Shown here piece after piece: positions 1-5,083 of a DNA stretch of 5,951 bases; the first letter of the stretch is position 1; the number at the start of each line of letters is the position of its first letter. The DNA is from Kiloniellales bacterium (GTDB lineage Bacteria > Pseudomonadota > Alphaproteobacteria > Kiloniellales > JAKSDN01), in contig JAKSDN010000797.1 in the NCBI GenBank assembly GCA_022360075.1, forward strand, positions 1-5,951, read 5' to 3'. The notes beneath the pieces are model-generated. The model was not told the DNA's origin. It ran no database searches and worked only from the letters and a program-made list of their open reading frames with translations. A program made the position numbers and the translations under genes.

Positions 1-256
1 CGAGGCGGAGATCGCTCACGTGCTCAAGCCGTTCGGTCAGGCCGAAAGCAGCTTCCGGCGCCATCAACAGGGCACGGGCCTCGGACTGCCTTTGTCCAAG
101 TCGCTGGTCGAGCTGCACGGCGCGAGTTTCGATCTGCGCAGTCAGCTCGGGGAAGGGACCGTCGTGACGCTGCGCTTCCCGACAACGACGCAGGAACAGC
201 TACGGGACTACCTGGAACCCGCCGAGCCGGAAAACCGGCCTGTGCCTTCGAGCTGA
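1..256 (+). CDS. Sensor histidine kinase, C-terminal end only (HATPase_c domain)
   Basis: This is the last 84 codons of a gene that begins before the window; the frame is open from base 2 to the TGA at 254-256. The protein shows the end of the ATP-binding domain of a two-component sensor kinase. The F box is the phenylalanine of KPFGQAESSFRR (fragment residues 9-20), and the G2 box is GTGLGLPL (24-31), which closes the ATP lid. After it come KSLVELHGA, GEGTVVTLRFP and a short polar tail that ends the protein. The KPFGQ...GTGLGLPLSKSLVELHG pattern is typical of PAS-containing PleC/DivJ-like kinases of Alphaproteobacteria. Such kinases autophosphorylate a histidine located upstream, here outside the window. 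The sensor domain, signal and response regulator cannot be seen. The gene is convergent with the solute-binding-protein gene, with 34 bp between the stop codons. Confidence 0.93.
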   Translation, partial: EAEIAHVLKPFGQAESSFRRHQQGTGLGLPLSKSLVELHGASFDLRSQLGEGTVVTLRFPTTTQEQLRDYLEPAEPENRPVPSS

Positions 257-265
257 TTTCCGCAT

Positions 266-290
266 GCACGCGGCAGGTTAGGCCGCGCGC
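266..290. terminator. GC-rich hairpin between two convergent stop codons
   Basis: GCACGCGGC (266-274) faces GCCGCGCGC (282-290) across the 7-base loop AGGTTAG. Read as minus-strand RNA, all nine pairs form, one as G-U. Read as plus-strand RNA, one pair is an A-C mismatch. It starts directly after the TGA of the solute-binding-protein gene and lies 9 bases after the kinase stop. No T run follows on either strand, so it is not a classical intrinsic terminator. It could be a bidirectional end structure, a 3'-end stabiliser, or work with Rho. The role is inferred from position only. Confidence 0.45.
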
Positions 291-2300
291 TCAGCTCCCC
301 TCGGCATCGGTGAGCCAGAAACTGTCCGGCCGGTAGACGCCGAGCTGGGCGCCTGGATTCCAGTTGTAGATCCCTTCGACCGGCACGTTTCGCAGGCGCT
401 TCGAGACCACGACCGGCTGCGGGATCTGGGCGACCAAGCCGAAGCTGTAGACCTGCTCGGCGTTGATCTCCAGCATGCGCTTCCAGATCGCCTTGCGCTC
501 TTCCTCGTTCGTGGCCTTCGTCCAGTCCTGATAGAGCTTCATCAGCTCCTTGGGCTCGTCCATGTCGACCGGCTCGCCGGCCTTGCCGCTGGTCTCGTAG
601 TATTGCCCCCACTTCGGCCACTGATAGCTGTGCTGGGAGATGGGCGCGAACTCCGCCGGGCTCATGTTCGGCGTTGGCACGGCATTCTCGTAGCCGAACC
701 ACATGGCCATGATCGTATCGCCGGTGAAGATCCGGTTGCGCAGCACTTCGCGCTGCGAGGGCTTGGTGTGCAGCTTGATTCCGACCTTGATCCAGTAGTC
801 GTGGACCAGCTCCAGGACGTCGACCTCCTCCGGGTTCTCGCCGGCCGTCTCGACCACGATCTCGGCCGGCGTGCCGTCGGGCAGCAGGCGGAGGCCCTCC
901 TCGTTGCGCTCGGTCAAGCCGACCTCGTCGAGCAGCTTGCCGGCTTTTTCCAGGTCGAACGCCGCGTAGCGACCGCGATAGCCCTCCTCGAACAAGGGGC
1001 TGTCCGGCAGCACGGACTGATTGCCGGGCAGCCCGAGGCCCAGATAGATGAGCTGGTTGATCTCGTCGCGATCGATCGCGTGGGAAAGCGCCAGGCGGAA
1101 ACGCCGATCGCGGAGCAGAGCGCGCCACTGCGGATCCGCCGCGTTGAGATTGGGGTAGAGCGCGGACTGCGAGCCGCGCACGGTGCGCCACAGCCGGACC
1201 TCGTGATCGCGGTCGACCTCTTCCGACTTGAGGAAGGTGTAGTCGCTGAAATTGAGCCCGCGCGACTGAAGGTCGCTTTCCCCGACGCCGGTCTTGGCCG
1301 GTATGAGCTGGCTGCTGACCACGTCCAGCTTGAACTCGTCGATATAAGGCAACTGATGGCCGGCGGAGTCCACGCGGTGGTAGAAGGGATTGCGCATTGA
1401 GACGAAGCGCTGCGAAGGCGGATAGGTGGTGTTCATCCAAGGCTGCAGCGTGGGCAGGGCCGGATTGTCGAAACGGTAGAGGTTGTCGCGGCGATTGTGG
1501 AGTTGCGCCCAGCTTTGGGTCTTGGCTTCTTCGATGGCCGACGCCAGAGCTGCGCCGTCGGCGAACTTTTCGTGGAACTGTTTCAGGTAGTGCGCCGGCC
1601 GGTAGAGGAAAAGCGGCCGCGCCCCGGCCAGCGCCGGCAGAAAGTAGGGGTTCGGCTGCGACCAGCTATAGCGGATCGTAACCTCGTCCAGCACCTCGAC
1701 GCTCGGCAGCTCGTCGCCGACACGAAGCAGCTTCGGTGGCCCGCTGGGCGAGAGCTTCTGGTTGTTGGCGACCTCCTCCCACCAGTAGCGGAAGTCCTCG
1801 GTGGTGAAGGGGTGACCGTCCGACCAGCGGTGCCCTTCGCGCAGCGTGAAAGTGAAGATGCGTCCGTCCTCGACCTCGACCTTCTCGAGAAGATCGGGCT
1901 CGAGCTCCAGGGACTCGTTGTAGCAGAGCAGCCTGGCGTAGCCGTAGACGACGAGCAGGCGGGTGTCCTTGGCGCGGCCCACCAGCATGCGGATCGAGCC
2001 GCCGGACTTGCCGATCTGACGCGCCTCGGTCTCCGGCACGACGTAGGGACTCTTGGGCAGACGTTGATCGACGGGCGGCAGCTCGCCGGCCGCCACTCGT
2101 GATGCCAGCGATGGCGTCTCCTTGAAGGACCCGGGCATGGGGCCTTGCGGCGCCTCGTAGGTGACGATCTTGGCGCCGGCAAAGGCGCCGCCTGCGAGAA
2201 GGCTGCTGAAAGCCGCCGCGGCGGCAAGCCGGACGCCGATGCGCCGCCAGCCGAAAGCGCCGCCCACGCCCCTGGCACCGTAATCCCATTTTCCGAGCAT
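291..2300 (-). CDS. ABC transporter solute-binding protein, family 5 (oligopeptide/DppA-OppA type)
   Basis: This 669-residue exported protein should capture a solute, probably a peptide or similar compound, in the periplasm and deliver it to an ABC importer. The start is ATG at 2300, with GGGGGA nine bases upstream. The Sec signal has basic residues near R19-R24, a hydrophobic stretch at about 25-36 and the cleavage site AFA|G after residue 41. The segment ELPPVDQRLP (73-82) typifies the long alphaproteobacterial/actinobacterial subfamily. The SBP_bac_5 signature is FTLREGHRWSDGHPFTTEDF (151-170), followed later by RNPFY, LPYID and the lobe motif FRLALSHAIDRDEI. It is longer than E. coli DppA or OppA (about 530-540), as is usual for this subfamily. 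No permease or ATPase gene adjoins it: the oxygenase gene lies upstream and a convergent kinase gene downstream. The substrate cannot be read from sequence. Confidence 0.93.
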   Translation of the reverse strand: MLGKWDYGARGVGGAFGWRRIGVRLAAAAAFSSLLAGGAFAGAKIVTYEAPQGPMPGSFKETPSLASRVAAGELPPVDQRLPKSPYVVPETEARQIGKSGGSIRMLVGRAKDTRLLVVYGYARLLCYNESLELEPDLLEKVEVEDGRIFTFTLREGHRWSDGHPFTTEDFRYWWEEVANNQKLSPSGPPKLLRVGDELPSVEVLDEVTIRYSWSQPNPYFLPALAGARPLFLYRPAHYLKQFHEKFADGAALASAIEEAKTQSWAQLHNRRDNLYRFDNPALPTLQPWMNTTYPPSQRFVSMRNPFYHRVDSAGHQLPYIDEFKLDVVSSQLIPAKTGVGESDLQSRGLNFSDYTFLKSEEVDRDHEVRLWRTVRGSQSALYPNLNAADPQWRALLRDRRFRLALSHAIDRDEINQLIYLGLGLPGNQSVLPDSPLFEEGYRGRYAAFDLEKAGKLLDEVGLTERNEEGLRLLPDGTPAEIVVETAGENPEEVDVLELVHDYWIKVGIKLHTKPSQREVLRNRIFTGDTIMAMWFGYENAVPTPNMSPAEFAPISQHSYQWPKWGQYYETSGKAGEPVDMDEPKELMKLYQDWTKATNEEERKAIWKRMLEINAEQVYSFGLVAQIPQPVVVSKRLRNVPVEGIYNWNPGAQLGVYRPDSFWLTDAEGS

Positions 2301-2404
2301 GATGTCTTGTCCCCCAAATCCCTGGCTCGCGCTTGGAGTCCGCTAGCGCGATGGCCAACGCCTGAGCCTTCCAGAGGTCAGGCAGACCGCCAGATCTCTT
2401 TGTT

Positions 2405-2420
2405 CCCCAAGGCCTTGAGG
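2405..2420. repeat. Short palindrome upstream of the solute-binding-protein gene
   Basis: CAAGGCCTTG (2408-2417) is a perfect 10-bp palindrome. It is extended by C-G pairs at 2406/2419 and 2405/2420 after one mismatch. It lies about 105-120 bp upstream of the binding-protein start, where an operator or part of the leader could be. Random palindromes of this length do occur in GC-rich DNA, and no clear -35/-10 pair was found beside it. Operator function is a guess. Confidence 0.25.
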
Positions 2421-2470
2421 GAAACCTCCCCGGTTCTTGTTTCGGCCCTGCTAACCTTTGGAGACATTTT

Positions 2471-2498
2471 AAGGCTTGGTCCTCGGCAACCAAGCCTT
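2471..2498. terminator. Perfect 10-bp hairpin just after the oxygenase gene
   Basis: AAGGCTTGGT (2471-2480) and ACCAAGCCTT (2489-2498) are perfect reverse complements around an 8-base loop. The hairpin begins 9 bases after the TAA of the minus-strand oxygenase gene, the normal place for a terminator. Polarity is odd. On the minus strand the stem is followed by AAAATG rather than T residues. On the plus strand it ends in TTTT, then CGGGCCTTT. It may end or stabilise the oxygenase transcript, or end a plus-strand RNA. The stem is clear; the direction of action is not. Confidence 0.5.
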
Positions 2499-2507
2499 TT
2501 CGGGCCT

Positions 2508-3155
2508 TTACTTCCCGCCGACCGGAATCCCTTCCCACCTGGGCCGGCTCATTGTCTTGGTGAAATTCGAGAACATCACGTTGAAGCTGATGCTGATACG
2601 TAGATGTTCGCTCTCGTTGCGCTGGACCGAATGGGTGAGCCAAGCCGGGAACATGACGAGCCGGCCCGGCTTGACCGGCACGCGGAACTCCGTGGCGTTG
2701 TACTTGTTGTGGCGCCTGACGTGGGGCGCGACGATGTCGACTTGGGGGCGCGGCTCGTGGAACGTGATACTGTCGGCGCCGGGCGGGGTCTGCACGTAGT
2801 ACACGCCGCTGAGGAAGTTGTTGGCGTGGAAATGCGGTGGATGCGGTGCGCCGCGCGGACTGATGTTCGCCCAGCAGGCGGTGATCTCGAAGCCCTCGAA
2901 TTCCAGCTCCATCTTCTGGAGCAAGGTTTCGGTAGCCGTCGAAAAGATCCCGGCAAGCTCTTGGAATTCCTCCAACTCATGCAGAATCTGATCGGTCTGC
3001 CAATTCTGTCCCGGCTGCAGGTTGGGGCGCGGGGCGGTGAGACGGTCGAGGTCGCGGAACAATTGCTCGTTCAGGGGGCCGGCTTTCTCGGGCAGCAGGT
3101 CGTGCACCCAGACCGTGGTCGGGAAGAGCTCCTGCTCGGTGACCGAAGCGAACAT
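2508..3155 (-). CDS. Putative 2-oxoglutarate/Fe(II)-dependent oxygenase (2OG-FeII_Oxy_5 / TIGR02466-like)
   Basis: This 215-residue cytoplasmic protein has no signal peptide. It starts at ATG 3155, with GAGGG seven bases upstream. The first residues EQELFPTTVWVHDLL match the N-terminal strand of a small uncharacterised oxygenase family. The centre carries CWANISPRGAPHPPHFHANN (94-113) and then SGVYYVQTPPGA, the SGVYY strand being the family hallmark. Putative iron ligands are H108 and/or H110 with the distal H175 (PAWLTHSV, 170-177). R186 in LRISISFN is a good candidate for binding the 2-oxoglutarate carboxylate. The usual H-x-D is H-F-H here, so the exact metal set is uncertain. The substrate is unknown. 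The gene lies 71 bp downstream of the PA14 gene and 207 bp upstream of the solute-binding-protein gene, all in one direction, so a link with either is possible but unproven. Confidence 0.82.
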   Translation of the reverse strand: MFASVTEQELFPTTVWVHDLLPEKAGPLNEQLFRDLDRLTAPRPNLQPGQNWQTDQILHELEEFQELAGIFSTATETLLQKMELEFEGFEITACWANISPRGAPHPPHFHANNFLSGVYYVQTPPGADSITFHEPRPQVDIVAPHVRRHNKYNATEFRVPVKPGRLVMFPAWLTHSVQRNESEHLRISISFNVMFSNFTKTMSRPRWEGIPVGGK

Positions 3156-3187
3156 GGCGCGGCCCTCGGCTGATTATCGGTGCCAAT

Positions 3188-3216
3188 CGGTCCGCGGCGG
3201 CCTCGCTGCCGGACCG
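3188..3216. repeat. Intergenic inverted repeat before the oxygenase gene
   Basis: CGGTCCG (3188-3194) and CGGACCG (3210-3216) pair perfectly across a 15-base loop in the 71-bp gap between the PA14 and oxygenase genes. No T run follows on the minus strand. It could be a weak intercistronic hairpin or a protein site. In such GC-rich DNA a chance origin is also possible. Confidence 0.25.
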
Positions 3217-3226
3217 GCGATCCGCC

Positions 3227-3835
3227 TTACGGCTGGGCGATGTGTGCGAGCGCCTCGGCGGGGACCAGAGGCATGGTGCCCTCGGAACTACCGGGCTTCT
3301 GCCAATAGAGCTCCAAGGTCGAGGTGTTCTTCCGCTCGAAGTAGTGGATGGTGATCGGGTACCAACCGGGATCGCTCACCTCGACGACGCCGATATCCGA
3401 GAACTGATCGGCGTGGACGCCGGGGTCCTCGACGACCTGGACGCCGCCGATCTCGAGCCGAAAGCCGTCGTTCGTCTGGGCCGAGAAGGCGTAGCTGCCC
3501 GGCTGATCGAGGTGTATCAGGCCACTGATCTCGGCACCGACGCCGTCGCTTTCGCTGCTGGTCAGGACCGTGCCCTGACCGACCCGGTAGTCGAGGCGGG
3601 AGATCGCGGGCCCCGGCTTGCCGTCGCGATACGCCTTCCACTCGACCAGTTCGTCGATATGGCGAAACATATGGTAGTAGTACTTCACCGAAAGGCCAGG
3701 AGTCAGGCTGTCGGCGGACGGCTGCGGGCTTAGCAGGCTGATCTGCTGCGCCGCGAGGCCGCCCGGCAGAGCCATCGCAAGAATTGCGAGAAGCGCGCCG
3801 AGTGCCAACGACTTCTGCTGCGGTCTTGACGCCAT
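3227..3835 (-). CDS. Secreted single-domain PA14 protein
   Basis: This 202-residue protein starts at ATG 3835 (MASRPQQK), with GGGGGA nine bases upstream. The frame is open further upstream, to 4180, but that part overlaps the acetyltransferase gene on the same strand and reads as Arg/Pro-rich shadow. A clear Sec signal has Lys8, a hydrophobic core at 10-23 and LAA|QQ cleavage after residue 29. The mature 173 residues look like one PA14 beta-barrel. GLSVKYYYHMF (47-57) is the opening strand. PGSYAFSAQTNDGFRLEIGG (112-131) matches the sugar-binding-type core usually written Y-x-F-x-x-x-[SD]-D-D-G-x-x-L-x-[IV]-D-G. DPGWYPITIHYFE (155-167) and TLELYWQKPG (173-182) are the late strands. PA14 domains bind glycans or act as spacers in larger toxins, adhesins and glycosidases. 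Here no catalytic or anchoring partner is fused, so a free periplasmic or extracellular binding protein is inferred. Confidence 0.85.
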   Translation of the reverse strand: MASRPQQKSLALGALLAILAMALPGGLAAQQISLLSPQPSADSLTPGLSVKYYYHMFRHIDELVEWKAYRDGKPGPAISRLDYRVGQGTVLTSSESDGVGAEISGLIHLDQPGSYAFSAQTNDGFRLEIGGVQVVEDPGVHADQFSDIGVVEVSDPGWYPITIHYFERKNTSTLELYWQKPGSSEGTMPLVPAEALAHIAQP

Positions 3836-3921
3836 TGAGAGATTTCCCCCGGGGACTGCCGAACGGACCGGCGCGATCTTATGGCGGCCCGCGACCGTCG
3901 TAAAGCGCCCGGCCGGCCGCG

Positions 3922-4374
3922 TCATAGCGCGAGCTTCATGCCGATATGCGAGTCGACGAAGCCCAAACGCTCGTAGAAGCGGCGGGCGTCCGGGCGGGCC
4001 TTGTCCGTGGTCAACTGCACGAGGCCGCAGCCGGCCTCGCGCGCCAGCTCGAAAGCGTGGCGGAACAGCGCTTCGTCGACGCCCTTGCCGCGGCTGTTCC
4101 GCTCGACCCGCACGGACTCGATCTGGCCGCGGGTCGTGCCGAGATGGGAAAGGCCGGGAATGATGACGAGCTGCAGGCAACCGACGATGTTCTGATCCTC
4201 GATGGCCACGATCAGGCGATTGCCGTCTTGGCCGAGCATGGCCTGGAAGGCCTCGACGTAGGCCGCCGGCAGGGGCACCTCGAAGCGCTCTCGGCCCTTG
4301 CCGAGCGGGTCGTCGGCAAGCAGGCGGATAACTTTCGGCAAATCGGTTTTGGTCGCGGCGCGAAACTGGAGCAT
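3922..4374 (-). CDS. GNAT-family N-acetyltransferase
   Basis: This 150-residue cytoplasmic enzyme transfers acetyl from acetyl-CoA to an amine on an unknown small molecule or protein. I chose ATG 4374 (MLQFRAATKTDLPKVIRLL) because the fold starts there (FRAAT..D strand and helix 1). An upstream TTG at 4410 would add 12 residues unlike the family, and neither start has a good Shine-Dalgarno. Visible parts are IVAIEDQNIVGCLQL (55-69, central strands), QIESVRVERNSRGKGVDEAL (84-103, motif A) and DARRFYERLGF (129-139, motif B), with a GMKL end. The overall pattern, including LVQLTTDK, is that of a common proteobacterial GNAT group. Odd point: the pyrophosphate loop, normally [QR]-x-x-G-x-[GA], reads R-G-K-G-V-D with Asp at residue 100. 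This is the most upstream gene of the minus-strand series; the PA14 gene starts 86 bp after its stop. Confidence 0.9.
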   Translation of the reverse strand: MLQFRAATKTDLPKVIRLLADDPLGKGRERFEVPLPAAYVEAFQAMLGQDGNRLIVAIEDQNIVGCLQLVIIPGLSHLGTTRGQIESVRVERNSRGKGVDEALFRHAFELAREAGCGLVQLTTDKARPDARRFYERLGFVDSHIGMKLAL

Positions 4375-4403
4375 GAGCAAAGAGATCGTCGACCGGATTC
4401 GAG

Positions 4404-4607
4404 ATGTCAAATACTACTGGAGCGGGCGCTTGTGCCTATCATGTGACTTTCATGGCCGGGCGTGGCTTTGGCTTGCAATTGGCAGGGGCGAGGCGGCGGG
4501 GCACCGCGGACGGCACGAAAGGCTTTGAGGACGGCGTAACGCGCCAGTACAAAGAGGCCCTGGAGCGAATCCAGGAACGCCGCCACTTCCCGAGAATCTC
4601 GCGCTAG
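4404..4607 (+). CDS. Doubtful small ORF, unknown product
   Basis: This 67-codon frame runs from ATG 4404 (or ATG 4452 for 51 codons) to TAG 4605-4607 and ends 33 bases before the lipoprotein gene. The C-terminal part, TRQYKEALERIQERRHF, would be a charged helix. Third positions are mostly G/C in the second half. Against it: there is no Shine-Dalgarno at either start, the composition is low in hydrophobic residues, and an equally open frame exists on the other strand. I recognise no family. Listed for completeness at low confidence. Confidence 0.18.
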   Translation: MSNTTGAGACAYHVTFMAGRGFGLQLAGARRRGTADGTKGFEDGVTRQYKEALERIQERRHFPRISR

Positions 4608-4628
4608 CCTTCGCCATCCTCGGTCACC

Positions 4629-4634
4629 GGAGAA
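4629..4634 (+). promoter_or_regulatory. Ribosome binding site that fixes a GTG start
   Basis: GGAGAA lies six bases before GTG 4641, a strong Shine-Dalgarno match. It supports the GTG as the true start of the lipoprotein gene, which also gives a signal peptide of normal length. Confidence 0.7.
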
Positions 4635-4640
4635 GCCAAC

Positions 4641-4865
4641 GTGTCTGCGATCCAAGCGGCCCTGCGGGTCGTGCCCCTGATCCTCCTGTTGTCGGCCTGC
4701 GAGACCGCCGACACCGAGGACCTCTGCGCCGATCTGGGGTGGGAGCCGGGCACGCCGCAGTACGAGGACTGCCTGCGCCGGGCCGAGGGGCGCAGCGGCG
4801 GCCGGTCGGACCCGCCAGCGCTGCCGAAACCCGGGCCGCGCAAGCTTCAGCAGCGGGGTTTCTAA
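4641..4865 (+). CDS. Small exported lipoprotein, unknown function
   Basis: This 74-residue protein starts at GTG 4641 after GGAGAA. It has Arg9, a hydrophobic core VVPLILLLSA (10-19) and the lipobox L-S-A-C with Cys20 as the lipidated residue. The next residue is Glu rather than Asp, so outer-membrane sorting is more likely than inner-membrane retention. The mature part is only 55 residues. It contains LCADLGWEPGTPQYEDCLRR (28-47), a C-x3-G-[WF]-x-P-G-T-x-x-[YF]-x-x-C pattern familiar from many tiny alphaproteobacterial lipoproteins. Cys29 and Cys44 could form a disulfide. A Pro/Arg/Gly-rich, probably disordered tail follows. It has no obvious operon partner: the next gene is on the opposite strand, and the repeat element begins 52 bases after the stop. 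Function unknown. Confidence 0.75.
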   Translation: MSAIQAALRVVPLILLLSACETADTEDLCADLGWEPGTPQYEDCLRRAEGRSGGRSDPPALPKPGPRKLQQRGF

Positions 4866-4916
4866 GAATCCGACTCGAATTGAACTCTTTGAGATCAGAG
4901 AGCTGCCACACCTCGT

Positions 4917-5004
4917 TTGTCATCACCGGGCTTGACCCGGTGATCCAGAGTGGCGTCTGGGTCAAACGATGTCTGGATTGCCGGATCAAGTCCGCCAATG
5001 ACAA
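4917..5004. repeat. Dispersed-type palindromic repeat folding as a four-way junction
   Basis: Four arms meet without unpaired bases. The outer stem is TTGTC (4917-4921) with GACAA (5000-5004). Hairpin 1 is ATCACCGGG (4922-4930) with CCCGGTGAT (4936-4944), loop CTTGA. The central stem is CCAGA (4945-4949) with TCTGG (4972-4976). Hairpin 2 is ATTGCCGGA (4977-4985) with TCCGCCAAT (4991-4999), one mismatch, loop TCAAG. The whole element is roughly its own reverse complement, so the two loops are complementary. Its chance translation VITGLDPVIQ is a known sign of REP-like intergenic repeats in Alphaproteobacteria, comparable in build to the rhizobial RIME-type mosaics. It lies between the converging lipoprotein and exporter genes, where it may also end or protect transcripts. 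Only one copy is in the window, so dispersal is inferred from general knowledge. Confidence 0.8.
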
Positions 5005-5083
5005 GTGAAGAGCCTCTTTGCCCCAAGCTCTTGTTCCCAAAGCAATCATTCTGGGTCAGGCTCTAAAAACTCGAGCACCTGGT
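5005..5083. other. Spacer between the repeat and the exporter stop
   Basis: This spacer has no gene. It contains a small inverted repeat, AAGAG-C-CTCTT (5007-5017). On the minus strand a weak hairpin, GCTC...GAGC, has a TTTTT run in its loop near 5066, just after the exporter stop. Neither is a convincing terminator. The neighbouring palindromic repeat is the stronger structured candidate. Confidence 0.3.

Larger units (their letters stand above)
4375..4640. other. 266-bp region between divergent genes, no convincing gene
   Basis: This region separates the acetyltransferase (-) and lipoprotein (+) starts and should hold both promoters. A consensus-like TTGACA lies at 4410-4405 on the minus strand, but no good -10 hexamer follows at 16-18 bp. 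A plus-strand frame, 4404-4607 (67 codons, internal ATG at 4452), ends in EALERIQERRHFPRIS. A minus-strand frame, 4655-4407, also stays open. Both show G/C-rich third positions over the same bases and neither has a clear ribosome site, so coding cannot be decided. A short inverted repeat, CGAGA-A-TCTCG, lies at 4591-4601. Confidence 0.5.

Noticed and set aside
208..1440. Minus-strand 410-codon frame inside the binding-protein gene
   Set aside because: Arg/Ala/Gly-rich shadow in another frame of the same strand; it also crosses the kinase stop and shows no domain.
603..2102. Long open plus-strand frames opposite the solute-binding-protein gene
   Set aside because: They mirror the minus-strand codons in GC-rich DNA. 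The minus-strand product has a signal peptide and clear family motifs, and the plus-strand products match nothing.
3910..3919. CGGCCGGCCG palindrome after the acetyltransferase stop
   Set aside because: Ten-base G/C-only palindromes are expected by chance in DNA this GC-rich, and it has no loop or T run for a terminator.
3836..4180. N-terminal extension of the PA14 frame up to 4180
   Set aside because: It overlaps the acetyltransferase gene on the same strand and is Arg/Pro-rich. The signal peptide and ribosome site place the start at 3835.
4464..4477. Sigma-54-like GG...GC element (TGGC then TTGCA) on the plus strand
   Set aside because: Only 9 bases separate GG and GC, while sigma-54 promoters need 10. 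No enhancer or activator context is visible.
4739..5008. 89-codon plus frame ending in VITGLDPVIQ...
   Set aside because: It overlaps the lipoprotein gene out of frame, and its end is the translation of the palindromic repeat, a common source of false proteins in this group.
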